Below are positions 47,575 to 55,200 of a stretch of DNA of 64,000 nt, piece after piece (within the stretch, counting starts at the first letter, position 1; every line of letters starts with the position of its first letter). Origin of the DNA: Gallintestinimicrobium propionicum (GTDB lineage: Bacteria > Bacillota > Clostridia > Lachnospirales > Lachnospiraceae); the NCBI RefSeq assembly GCF_025567525.1, contig NZ_JAOQJY010000018.1:1-64000 (forward strand), in the 5' to 3' direction. The notes beneath the pieces are model-generated. The model was given only the letters and a program-made list of their open reading frames with translations, did no database searches and was not told the origin of the DNA. The translations under genes were made by a program, and so were the position numbers.

Positions 47575-48528
47575 ATGAAGATTGTAGTATTAGACAGAAG
47601 CAGTGTCGGTGAGGATGTCTCCGTCGAAGCGATAAAGCAGTTTGGGGAGGTGGATTTTTACAATAGCACGCCGGATGAGCTGGTGGCGGAACGGATCGCG
47701 GACGCAAATATCGTTGTGGCAAACAAAAGTCCGATGAATGAATCCACAATGAAGGATGCAAAGCAGGTGAAGATGATCTGTCAGCTTTCCACCGGCTATG
47801 ATAACGTAGATATTGAATATTGTAAAAACAGAGGTATCCATGTAGCAAACGCGCGGAATTATTCGACGGCTGCAGTTGCGCAGCATACAGTTGCCCTGGC
47901 GCTCTCTGTGCTGGAAAACCTGCCGTATTATGACAATTACGTAAAATCCGGCGCGTATGCATCACAGCCCCGGTTTGCTCATTTTAAACCCTGGTATGAG
48001 CTGGAGGGAAAGACCTGGGGCATCGCCGGAATGGGAAATATCGGGAGACGGGTTGCGAAGGCGGCAGAAGCCCTGGGCTGCAAGGTTATTTTTTTTGCAA
48101 CCTCAGGACACAGCGATTGCAGGGACTATGAACGGGTGGATTGGGATACCCTGCTGGCACAGTCAGATATTTTGTCTCTGCACTGTCCGCTGAGCGACAG
48201 AACGTTTCACCTGATGAATGCGGACGCCTTTTCCAAAATGAAAAAGAGCGCAGTGTTGATCAATGTGGCGCGCGGTGCGGTTGTGGATACGGATGCGCTG
48301 TATGAGGCGTTGGTAAACGGAGAGATCAGAGGAGCGGGCACGGATGTGTTCGAAAAGGAGCCGATCCTTGCAGATAACCCCCTGGCGACGCTGAAAGAAA
48401 CCGGAAAGCTGCAGCTGACGCCGCATATGGCCTGGGCGAGCATCGAAGCGCGGGAACGCTGCGTGGAGGAGACCTGTAAAAATATCGCAGCATTTATCAG
48501 CGGAGAGGGACGCAACCTGGTTGTGTAA
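47575..48528 (+). CDS. D-2-hydroxyacid dehydrogenase
   Basis: The NAD-binding motif GMGNIGRRVAKAAEALGCKV lies at about 151-170, with the catalytic residues Arg in NVARGAVVD, Glu in FEKEPIL and His in LTPHMAWAS. The N-terminal catalytic domain has QLSTGYDNVDIEYCKNRGIH. These enzymes reduce 2-keto acids to D-2-hydroxyacids, or glyoxylate/hydroxypyruvate to their alcohols; substrate choice is not readable. AGAGGAAC precedes the ATG. A terminator at 48671-48720 lies beyond its 3' end. Confidence 0.92.
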   Translation: MKIVVLDRSSVGEDVSVEAIKQFGEVDFYNSTPDELVAERIADANIVVANKSPMNESTMKDAKQVKMICQLSTGYDNVDIEYCKNRGIHVANARNYSTAAVAQHTVALALSVLENLPYYDNYVKSGAYASQPRFAHFKPWYELEGKTWGIAGMGNIGRRVAKAAEALGCKVIFFATSGHSDCRDYERVDWDTLLAQSDILSLHCPLSDRTFHLMNADAFSKMKKSAVLINVARGAVVDTDALYEALVNGEIRGAGTDVFEKEPILADNPLATLKETGKLQLTPHMAWASIEARERCVEETCKNIAAFISGEGRNLVV

Positions 48529-48670
48529 ATTTTTTACAACACTTTGCCCCTGCCATTCGTTTTCCTAATGAAAGCAGAATTACAAAGCTGCTCCTGTACA
48601 GGATGCCGGAAGACGTTCCGGTTAAGGGACGGAATAAGTCCATAATTGTAGTATCTATTAAAATCCTGGA

Positions 48671-48728
48671 CACAGCCGCTTTCCGGCGCTGTCAGATGCG
48701 GCAGCAGGGAAGCGGCTGTGAAAATTTT
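48671..48728. terminator. Bidirectional terminator between dehydrogenase and lipoprotein genes
   Basis: CACAGCCGCTT (48671-48681) pairs with AAGCGGCTGTG (48710-48720), followed by AAAATTTT, for the converging genes. The 140 bp before it contain a CCGGAA-GAC-GTTCCGG hairpin and nothing else I can name. Confidence 0.75.
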
Positions 48729-48729
48729 A

Positions 48730-49254
48730 TTACTGTTTTACTTTTTCAATGGAAATAATTTCACCGGTAAAGCTTTCGATTTCGGATAAAATACCGGTAT
48801 AAGTGACGGTCACGCGGTCGCCGGATTTGATCTGGTCGAGCCCGTCCGGTCGCTTATCGGAATCATAGGAAAATGCGTGGGGTGTCCCGTCATCGGAAAC
48901 GACGACGAACATAAAGTCCTTCATTTCCTGAATTTTGCCGGTTACGGTGGATGTTTTGCCGGACATCAGACCGTCCTGTGTTTCGGCGGCAGTTCCGTTG
49001 GCTGTGCTGTTTCCATTGGAGTTGGAGCCGGACGCCGTTTCGGAAGGAGCGTTTCCGATAAGATCGGTGGCACTGCTCTCCGGCGTGATGGAGTCGGTCT
49101 GTCCGTTCATCGAAGTTTCTTCGGAAAAATCAGATTCCGAAGCGATCTGGGTCTGCGGCGGAACGGTTTCGGTCGCAGTGTTTTTGCCGCATGCCGCAGC
49201 GAACAGCAAAATCGTGGTTAAAAGAATAGGACCTGCAAAAGAAAGTTTTTTCAT
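48730..49254 (-). CDS. Hypothetical lipoprotein
   Basis: The start at 49254 (MKKLSFAGPILLTTILLFAA) follows GAGGG and gives a lipoprotein signal peptide with lipobox AAAC near residue 23. A Ser/Thr/Glu-rich linker (about 25-95) leads to a small C-terminal beta domain (TSTVTGKIQEMKDFMFVVVS, SGDRVTVTYTGILSEIESFT). It is anchored outside the membrane. The function is unknown; the domain has an OB-like strand pattern, which is only a guess. Confidence 0.72.
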   Translation of the reverse strand: MKKLSFAGPILLTTILLFAAACGKNTATETVPPQTQIASESDFSEETSMNGQTDSITPESSATDLIGNAPSETASGSNSNGNSTANGTAAETQDGLMSGKTSTVTGKIQEMKDFMFVVVSDDGTPHAFSYDSDKRPDGLDQIKSGDRVTVTYTGILSEIESFTGEIISIEKVKQ

Positions 49255-49291
49255 AATTTCCCTCATTTCTGCGCACATTTTTTGCGCATGT

Positions 49292-49353
49292 CGAGTTTGT
49301 GTCAAGTGCGCACAGACACAAAGCTCGCGATTGAAAAATTTTCTTTTTCAATC
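49292..49353 (-). other. Two hairpins in the leader of the lipoprotein gene
   Basis: CGAGTTTGTGTC pairs with GACACAAAGCTCG (one bulge; 49292-49327), and GATTGAAAAA (49329-49338) pairs with TTTTTCAATC (49344-49353). Both lie upstream of the minus-strand start. The second could act as a leader terminator, but no T-run follows on that strand. Confidence 0.4.
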
Positions 49354-49498
49354 TTTATACCTCTGTTTTTTTATTATGTGCAGAAAAAAATGAGATATGC
49401 GGTATGATTAAAAAAAGGGCTTTTGGGGGTTGGGCTTGAAAAAGCGGGAAGCTTTTGTTACGATGGGAGCAGAAAAAACGTCGGAGAGAGGGGACGAC

Positions 49499-49882
49499 AT
49501 GACAGCGCTGGAATTTATTCACAAACATCAGAACGACGAGGATAACGGGGAATGTCTGATTCTGCCGGACGGCAGTGTGGAAGAGCCGTTGCCTTCGCAT
49601 ATTGGCAGGCTGGTTGAACTGACCGGGATGGATGCCGGCGCTTTGCACGGCAGAATGGAAAAAAATATGGAGCCGCTGTTCTGGCTGGTGGAATACACTG
49701 GCTGCATGTCCGTGTGGCAGACGCGGGTAGTAGCGCCGACAGTGCCGACGGGGCAGCAGCAGGCTGCGCTTGAAGAGCTCCATGACGCTGCATTTCTGGC
49801 GCCGAAGTATCTGATGCAGACGCCGGGACAGGAATATGTGGAGAGCGTGCACCAGGCGAAGGAGGAGCTTGGGGGTAGATAA
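49499..49882 (+). CDS. Hypothetical protein
   Basis: The start at 49499 (MTALEFIHKHQNDEDNGECL) follows GAGAGGGG. The 127-residue soluble protein has segments IGRLVELTGMDAGALHGRME, FWLVEYTGCMSVWQTRVVAP and HDAAFLAPKYLMQTPGQEYV. There is no signal peptide or known motif. A terminator (49886-49922) follows. I do not recognise the family. Confidence 0.6.
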   Translation: MTALEFIHKHQNDEDNGECLILPDGSVEEPLPSHIGRLVELTGMDAGALHGRMEKNMEPLFWLVEYTGCMSVWQTRVVAPTVPTGQQQAALEELHDAAFLAPKYLMQTPGQEYVESVHQAKEELGGR

Positions 49883-49885
49883 AAA

Positions 49886-49922
49886 CAGCCGCTGCTGCCG
49901 GAAAACCGATGCAGAGCGGCTG
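49886..49922. terminator. Terminator between converging genes
   Basis: CAGCCGCT (49886-49893) pairs with AGCGGCTG (49915-49922). A five-base A-run lies on the left, which gives T5 for the minus-strand gene; the plus side has only AATCTAT. Confidence 0.55.
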
Positions 49923-49946
49923 AATCTATAGGATGGGTCTGGAGCC

Positions 49947-50807
49947 TTACAGTGCTTCAAACATATCGGAAAGTCTTTTTGCGGATGCCGCGAGGTCGCA
50001 GAGCCCTTTTTGGGTCGTTTCCGGTGTAAATGCTTCGAGGTAGCTGCTCGCCTCCAGTGTAAAGTAACCGGAGTAGTTGATGTCCTTGAGCGCCTTTACG
50101 ACAGCGTCGAAGTCGATGGACATGGAAAACGGAATCTGATGGGAATCGTGCCAGCAGTCGTTATCGTGGATATGCAGCGCCTGCAGACGGTTTCCGAGTG
50201 CGCGGATCATGTTGGCTGCACCTTCTCCGGAACCGCGCATTTCTGCATGTCCGATATCCAGGCAGGCAACGAAAAAGTCGTCGTTTACGACGTCGAGGTG
50301 CTCGTTAAAGCTTGCAGAGGTCGCACATGCCGCGAAAGAGGACTGATCCTTTTCCGTGTCCCAGCCCCACATATTTTCGGTTGCGATCTTAACGCCGCAT
50401 TCTTTTGCAAACGGCAGCAGATCAAAGTACATTTCCGCGTTTTCCTGGGCGGACAGGTAGTTGTCCGGATGGATGATGCAGATTTTGCCGCCTGCCTCTG
50501 CGGTGCATTCCAGCGCGCGTTTTAAGTAAGGGATGATCGGTCCGCGGGACGGGAACGGTGCGTGCGACTGATTGCAGAGGATGCCGTTGTCGAGACCGAT
50601 CTGTCTTAATCTACGCGCGAAGGCGAGATAATTGTCGGAAGCGAGCGGATTGTCATTGGGTAAAAAGCATCCGGCGCTCCAATCATATTTGCACATGTCG
50701 AACATGGAAAAATCCCATGCGTCAAAGCCTGCTTTGGCGGTATATTCTACAGCCTTTTCTTCGCCGACCAGTGCTGCAGCCGAGGCGATTTCTGTCGATA
50801 TTTTCAT
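49947..50807 (-). CDS. Sugar phosphate isomerase/epimerase (AP endonuclease 2 fold)
   Basis: The 286-residue TIM-barrel protein has the family's metal-binding pattern: VKIATENMWGW (Glu), ACLDIGHAEM (Asp, His), LQALHIHDND (His, Asp) and FTLEASSYLE (Glu). These proteins act as sugar-phosphate or keto-sugar isomerases. The start at 50807 (MKISTEIASAAALVGEEK) follows GAGGGAC; a longer start at 50831 is less likely. It stands alone, and the substrate is unknown. Confidence 0.87.
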   Translation of the reverse strand: MKISTEIASAAALVGEEKAVEYTAKAGFDAWDFSMFDMCKYDWSAGCFLPNDNPLASDNYLAFARRLRQIGLDNGILCNQSHAPFPSRGPIIPYLKRALECTAEAGGKICIIHPDNYLSAQENAEMYFDLLPFAKECGVKIATENMWGWDTEKDQSSFAACATSASFNEHLDVVNDDFFVACLDIGHAEMRGSGEGAANMIRALGNRLQALHIHDNDCWHDSHQIPFSMSIDFDAVVKALKDINYSGYFTLEASSYLEAFTPETTQKGLCDLAASAKRLSDMFEAL

Positions 50808-50956
50808 AAGTCCCTCCCGTTTGTAACGCACGCGAAAAAAGGATGGCGTGCGGTAATATGGAGCCGAGGCACGGCTCGTGTCTACGCACAGTATAGCATA
50901 GCAGAGGGGGGAAAAACAGAGGAAGTTTGCGAATTGAGAAAGAGTTTGAAAAAATG

Positions 50957-50983
50957 AGGTGTGGCTTTTGATGCCACACCTCA
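50957..50983 (-). terminator. Terminator of the rubrerythrin operon
   Basis: GAGGTGTGGC and GCCACACCTC form a 10-bp stem, with TTTTTT on the minus-strand 3' side (complement of 50951-50955 region) and ATTTTT on the plus side. Confidence 0.8.
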
Positions 50984-51020
50984 GAATTTTTGTAAACCTT
51001 GGTAAATACCGGATTTTTCA

Positions 51021-51560
51021 TTAACCGAAGTATCTCTTTAACAGACCCTCAAATGCTTTTCCGTGTCTTGCTTCGTCACGGGCCATCTCATGAACGGTAT
51101 CATGGATTGCATCCAGGTTCAGAGCCTTTGCTCTCTTTGCCAGGTCGGTCTTACCAGCGGTAGCGCCGTTCTCAGCTTCTACTCTCATCTCCAGATTCTT
51201 CTTGGTGGAGTCGGTAACAACTTCGCCTAACAGCTCTGCAAATTTTGCAGCGTGCTCAGCTTCTTCGAAAGCTGCCTTTTCCCAGTACAGACCGATTTCG
51301 GGATAGCCTTCTCTGTGTGCAACTCTTGCCATAGCCAGGTACATACCAACTTCAGAGCACTCGCCCTCGAAGTTTGCTCTCAGGTCAGCGATGATATCTT
51401 CCGGAGCGCCCTGTGCAACGCCTACAACGTGCTCAGCAGCCCAGTTCATTTCGCCGGACTGAGCGACGAATTTGGAAGCGGGAGCATGGCAGATAGGACA
51501 TTCTTCCGGAGCCTTTTCACCTTCATAAACATAACCACATACAGAACATACGAATTTCAT
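51021..51560 (-). CDS. Reverse rubrerythrin (rubredoxin domain at N-terminus)
   Basis: Residues 1-35 form a rubredoxin site (CSVCGYVYEG and CPICH at 21-25). Residues 50-179 form the ferritin-like four-helix bundle with the di-iron Glu/His ligands (FEGECSEVGMYLAMARVAHR, FEEAEHAAKFAELLG, HEMARDEARHGKAFEGLLKR). In reverse rubrerythrins the order is swapped relative to classical ones. They reduce hydrogen peroxide to water in anaerobes. The gene lies 61 bp after perR in the same direction, so peroxide-controlled expression is likely. GGGGAT precedes the ATG. Confidence 0.93.
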   Translation of the reverse strand: MKFVCSVCGYVYEGEKAPEECPICHAPASKFVAQSGEMNWAAEHVVGVAQGAPEDIIADLRANFEGECSEVGMYLAMARVAHREGYPEIGLYWEKAAFEEAEHAAKFAELLGEVVTDSTKKNLEMRVEAENGATAGKTDLAKRAKALNLDAIHDTVHEMARDEARHGKAFEGLLKRYFG

Positions 51561-51585
51561 AATTTTAATCCCCTTTCTTATTCAT

Positions 51586-51604
51586 GACAATGGGTTTCAT
51601 TGTC
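51586..51604. repeat. Small hairpin between perR and rubrerythrin, degenerate H1-like
   Basis: GACAATG (51586-51592) pairs with CATTGTC (51598-51604). The flank TTATTCATGACAAT matches the left border of the H1 repeats for 14 bases, but the rest of H1 is missing. It may be a remnant. Confidence 0.45.
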
Positions 51605-51621
51605 TGATTTGTTGTGAAAAA

Positions 51622-52020
51622 TTAACTGTGCTGTTTGTTTAAACAGCAGTGGCGGATCCCCTGAAAATACACTGCATGTCCGTCGATCCGGTTTCCATCC
51701 ACGGATGTCCCGTGAAGAGAATCGAAGGAATCCGGAAATTCGGTGTGCAGGTCGAGAACGCTGCCGCATTCCGAGCAGATAAAGTGATAATGACGGCTGG
51801 TATCGGCATCGAAGTGATCCACACCGTCCCCAAGCCGAAGCCTTGCGATCTCACCGAGGTCAGCAAGCAGCGTCAGGTTCCGGTAGACAGTTCCAAGACT
51901 GATGTTTGGAAAGTCTGCACGGAGAGAGTGATATACCACATCTGCGGTCGGATGATCTTTGCGTGTCATAAGGAAGCTCTTGATTGCTTCCCGCTGACGG
52001 CTGTACTTCAAAGCCGGCAT
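51622..52020 (-). CDS. perR: Fur-family regulator, PerR-like
   Basis: The winged helix lies in TADVVYHSLRADFPNISLGT and VYRNLTLLADLGEIARLRL. The metal-sensing core is HFDADTSRHYHFICSECGSV, with the first structural CxxC at Cys82/Cys85. The second CxxC of typical PerR is replaced by RHCC (123-126), so the structural zinc site is altered. A likely own operator lies at 52038-52062. With the rubrerythrin gene next to it, a peroxide-response role is most likely; Fur or Zur is the alternative. Confidence 0.82.
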   Translation of the reverse strand: MPALKYSRQREAIKSFLMTRKDHPTADVVYHSLRADFPNISLGTVYRNLTLLADLGEIARLRLGDGVDHFDADTSRHYHFICSECGSVLDLHTEFPDSFDSLHGTSVDGNRIDGHAVYFQGIRHCCLNKQHS

Positions 52021-52037
52021 TGCTTCATCTCCTATCC

Positions 52038-52062
52038 GATAACGATAATTGTTATTATTATC
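52038..52062. promoter_or_regulatory. PerR/Fur box before perR
   Basis: GATAACGATAATTGTTATTATTATC holds overlapping inverted repeats around ATAATTGTTAT and resembles the GATAATnATTATC-type boxes of Fur-family proteins. It sits 18 bp before the perR start, which suggests autorepression. Confidence 0.65.
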
Positions 52063-52247
52063 ATGGCTTTATTATAGGTCGCCGATCCGGAAATGTCAAC
52101 ACCATTTTTTAGATTTATACATTTTTTAGAAATATATTCTTTCTATTTTATAAAAAGAAAAAAAGGATGTGGTATACTGAAAACAGTAATGCAGTGCAGT
52201 CGGGAAATGCAGACTGTCTGCAGCAAAAGACAGGGAGTTGTCAGATC

Positions 52248-53735
52248 ATGAAATTTAAGACAAAGCTTGCAATCACATTTTTGACGATCATCCTGCTTCC
52301 GGTTTTATTGTCCCTGTGCGCGTTTCTGGGTATTGGGACGGTCATGATGCGGTCGGGAGGCCAGACGACCTACGGCGAAGGTATGCGGGCGTACAGTATG
52401 ATGTCGGAATCGATCGATGCGTTCAGTCAGGCGACGGATGAGCTGTTCGATACGATTCAGGAGCAGGCGCGGGAAAATACGCACCGGCTGGAGGACAAGG
52501 CGTATCTGGATAAATTAAATGAAGAAGCGACGGATAAATCTTCCTATATTATCATCCGAAAAGGGGATCAGATTTACTATGCCGGAAATGCAGCTGCCGC
52601 GCAGCAGATTTTTTCCAGGTTGCCGGCGTATGGGCTGGAGAGCGAGGAAACGGATTCCGCATATTACTTTAATGATATGCGCAAGCTGGTAAAACAGATT
52701 GATTTTCAGTTTGCAGACGGGACAGAGGGCAGCGCATTTATTGTAACGCGGATCACGAGTATATTTTCCAAGACGTTCCTGTTGGATATGTTTCTGGCGA
52801 TCATATTTATTCTGGTGCTTACGGCGATGGTGCTGACCCAGTGGATCCATAAGGATGTATTTGCTCCGATCAACCGGCTGAATCTGGCGATGCAGAAAAT
52901 CGCGGAGGGAAACTTCGATTATATGCTGGAATCCGAGGACGACAACGAAATTGGCGAGCTGTACCGCAACTATGAGGACATGCGTCTTCGGTTAAAAGAG
53001 TCCACAGAGGAAAAGATTCAGAACGAAAAGCAGAACCGCGAGCTGATCAGCAATATCACGCATGATTTAAAAACTCCGATCACGGCGATCAAGGGCTATG
53101 TGGAAGGAATTATCGACGGTGTGGCGGACACACCGGAGCGTCGGGACAAATATCTGCGCACGATTTACACAAAAGCGAACGACATGGATCGGCTGATCAA
53201 TGAGCTGACCTATTATTCCAGTATTGATAATAATCGTATTCCGTACAATTTCCACCGGATAAACGTTGCAGAATTTTTCGCAGACTGCGTAGAGGACGTC
53301 GGGCTGGACCTGGAATCGAAAAATATCCAGCTGAACTATTCCAATCTGGTGGAGCCCGACACCCGGATTATCGCAGATCCGGAGCAGCTCAAAAAAGTCA
53401 TCAACAATATCATTGGCAACAGCATCAAATATATGGACAAAGAGAAAGGCGTGATCGATATTCGTCTGCTGGATGAGGTGGATTCCATCCGGGTAGAAAT
53501 CGAGGACAACGGCAAGGGAATCGCGGCAAAAGACCTCGGCAATATATTTGAGCGGTTTTACCGGACGGACGCATCCCGCAACTCCATGAAAGGCGGAAGC
53601 GGAATCGGGCTGTCCATTGTGAAAAAGATCATCGAGGATCATGGCGGATACATCTGGGCGACCAGCAAAGAGGGCGAAGGAACATGTCTGCATTTTGTGA
53701 TCAGAAAATACAGGGAGGCGGAAGCAGATGAGTAA
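52248..53735 (+). CDS. Sensor histidine kinase with HAMP domain
   Basis: Two membrane helices (LAITFLTIILLPVLLSLCAF and MFLAIIFILVLTAMVLTQWI) flank an extracellular part of about 140 residues. A HAMP domain follows (NRLNLAMQKIAEGNFDYMLE), then the phosphoacceptor ELISNITHDLKTPITAIKGY and the ATP-binding N box INNIIGNSIKYM, DNGKGIAAKDLG and GIGLSIVKKIIEDHGG. The start at 52248 (MKFKTKLAIT) is chosen over ATG 52167 because the membrane helix follows at once. A TATACT -10 lies at about 52173. The response regulator gene overlaps its end. The signal is unknown. Confidence 0.9.
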   Translation: MKFKTKLAITFLTIILLPVLLSLCAFLGIGTVMMRSGGQTTYGEGMRAYSMMSESIDAFSQATDELFDTIQEQARENTHRLEDKAYLDKLNEEATDKSSYIIIRKGDQIYYAGNAAAAQQIFSRLPAYGLESEETDSAYYFNDMRKLVKQIDFQFADGTEGSAFIVTRITSIFSKTFLLDMFLAIIFILVLTAMVLTQWIHKDVFAPINRLNLAMQKIAEGNFDYMLESEDDNEIGELYRNYEDMRLRLKESTEEKIQNEKQNRELISNITHDLKTPITAIKGYVEGIIDGVADTPERRDKYLRTIYTKANDMDRLINELTYYSSIDNNRIPYNFHRINVAEFFADCVEDVGLDLESKNIQLNYSNLVEPDTRIIADPEQLKKVINNIIGNSIKYMDKEKGVIDIRLLDEVDSIRVEIEDNGKGIAAKDLGNIFERFYRTDASRNSMKGGSGIGLSIVKKIIEDHGGYIWATSKEGEGTCLHFVIRKYREAEADE

Positions 53736-54417
53736 AATTTTAATTATCGAAGATGAAGTGGCAATTGCAGATCTGGAAAAGGATTATCTGGAGCTGAGCG
53801 GATTTGATGTACAGATCGAATATGCGGGTGACAAAGGACTTACGCGCGCACTGAAAGAGGATTTTGACCTGATCGTGCTGGATCTGATGCTGCCCGGCAT
53901 TGATGGGTTTGAGGTATGCCGCAGGATCCGGGAGGAGAAAAATGTCCCGATCCTGATGGTGAGTGCGAAAAAGGATGACATTGACAAAATCCGGGGTCTG
54001 GGTCTGGGCGCAGACGACTATATGACGAAACCGTTTTCTCCGAGCGAGCTGGTAGCGCGCGTCAAGGCGCATATGGCGCGGTATGAAAGGCTGACGAGCA
54101 GCCATCAGAAAACAAACGATATTATAGAAATCCGTGGTCTGAAAATCGACAAAACGGCAAGGCGTGTATGGATTAACGGCGAAGAGAAAGCATTTACGAC
54201 AAAGGAATTCGACCTGCTGACCTTCCTTGCAGAGAACCCGAACCATGTTTTTACCAAAGAAGAGCTGTTTCGGGAAATCTGGGATATGGAATCGATCGGC
54301 GACATTGCGACCGTAACGGTCCATATCAAAAAAATCCGTGAAAAAATCGAAGTAGACACCGCCAATCCGCAGTATATCGAAACAATCTGGGGTGTTGGAT
54401 ATCGCTTCAAGGTCTGA
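53728..54417 (+). CDS. OmpR/PhoB-family response regulator
   Basis: The receiver domain has LIIEDEVAIADLEKDYL, phosphoacceptor Asp51 in LIVLDLMLPG and Lys101 in MTKPFSPSEL. The C-terminal winged helix (VWINGEEKAFTTKEFDLLTF, VTVHIKKIREKIEVD, TIWGVGYRFKV) is of the PhoB type. It overlaps the kinase gene by 8 bp, which couples the pair. Target genes are not evident. Confidence 0.93.
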   Translation: MSKILIIEDEVAIADLEKDYLELSGFDVQIEYAGDKGLTRALKEDFDLIVLDLMLPGIDGFEVCRRIREEKNVPILMVSAKKDDIDKIRGLGLGADDYMTKPFSPSELVARVKAHMARYERLTSSHQKTNDIIEIRGLKIDKTARRVWINGEEKAFTTKEFDLLTFLAENPNHVFTKEELFREIWDMESIGDIATVTVHIKKIREKIEVDTANPQYIETIWGVGYRFKV

Positions 54418-54441
54418 AGCATATCCGGAAATGAGGGGAAC

Positions 54442-55200
54442 GTGGCAGTAAAAATTATATACGAAGATAAAGATATTCTGGTTTGCGAAAAACCGGCGGG
54501 ACTGGCGGTTCAAAGCGCCCGGATTTCCGAGCCGGATATGGTCAGTGAGCTGAAAAACTACCTGACGGGGAAGCAGTCGGCGGGCGCGCCCGGCAAATCT
54601 GCGGAAATCTCGGCGTTTGGCGGCACCCGACAGCCGGCATCGGCAACGGCGTCCGTCGGAGTGCGCAAGCCGCAGTCGGTCTATCTGGGTGTCGTGCACC
54701 GGCTCGACCAGCCGGTTTCCGGTCTTTTGGTTTTTGCCAAAAATAAAAAAGCTGCAGGTGCGTTAAGCACCCAGACTGCGCAGCATCAGATGAACAAGAT
54801 CTATTACGCAGTCGTGTATACGAAAGAAGACCTGACCGGAAAACGCGGAACACTGACAGACTGGTTGGTAAAGGAAGCTTCTATTGCTCGCGTCTGCGAT
54901 GCTTCGCAGAACGGTGCGAAAAAGGCGGTTTTATCCTGGAAATGTCTGGCATGTCAGGGAAACCGGGCACTTTTGGAAGTGGAGCTGGAAACGGGAAGAT
55001 TCCATCAGATCCGGGTGCAGATGGCGCATGCGGGGATGCCGCTTCTTGGCGATCAGCGCTACGGCAGCGAAGAGAGTCGGGAGGTATCCACGCAGCTCGG
55101 GATTCGGACAATCCGTCTGCAGGCAGTAAAACTTGCGTTTTGTCATCCGACAAGCGGGAAAAGAGTATGTTATGAGCTTACGGACAAACTTGCGCTTTGA
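54442..55200 (+). CDS. RluA-family pseudouridine synthase
   Basis: The catalytic motif VHRLDQPVSGLLVFAKN contains the nucleophilic Asp. Other family segments are VCEKPAGLAVQSA, GRFHQIRVQMAHAGMPLLGD and RLQAVKLAF. It converts uridine to pseudouridine in rRNA or tRNA; no S4 domain is present, and the site is unknown. The start is GTG with TGAGGGGAAC upstream. Its end overlaps the next gene by 29 bp. Confidence 0.9.
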   Translation: MAVKIIYEDKDILVCEKPAGLAVQSARISEPDMVSELKNYLTGKQSAGAPGKSAEISAFGGTRQPASATASVGVRKPQSVYLGVVHRLDQPVSGLLVFAKNKKAAGALSTQTAQHQMNKIYYAVVYTKEDLTGKRGTLTDWLVKEASIARVCDASQNGAKKAVLSWKCLACQGNRALLEVELETGRFHQIRVQMAHAGMPLLGDQRYGSEESREVSTQLGIRTIRLQAVKLAFCHPTSGKRVCYELTDKLAL

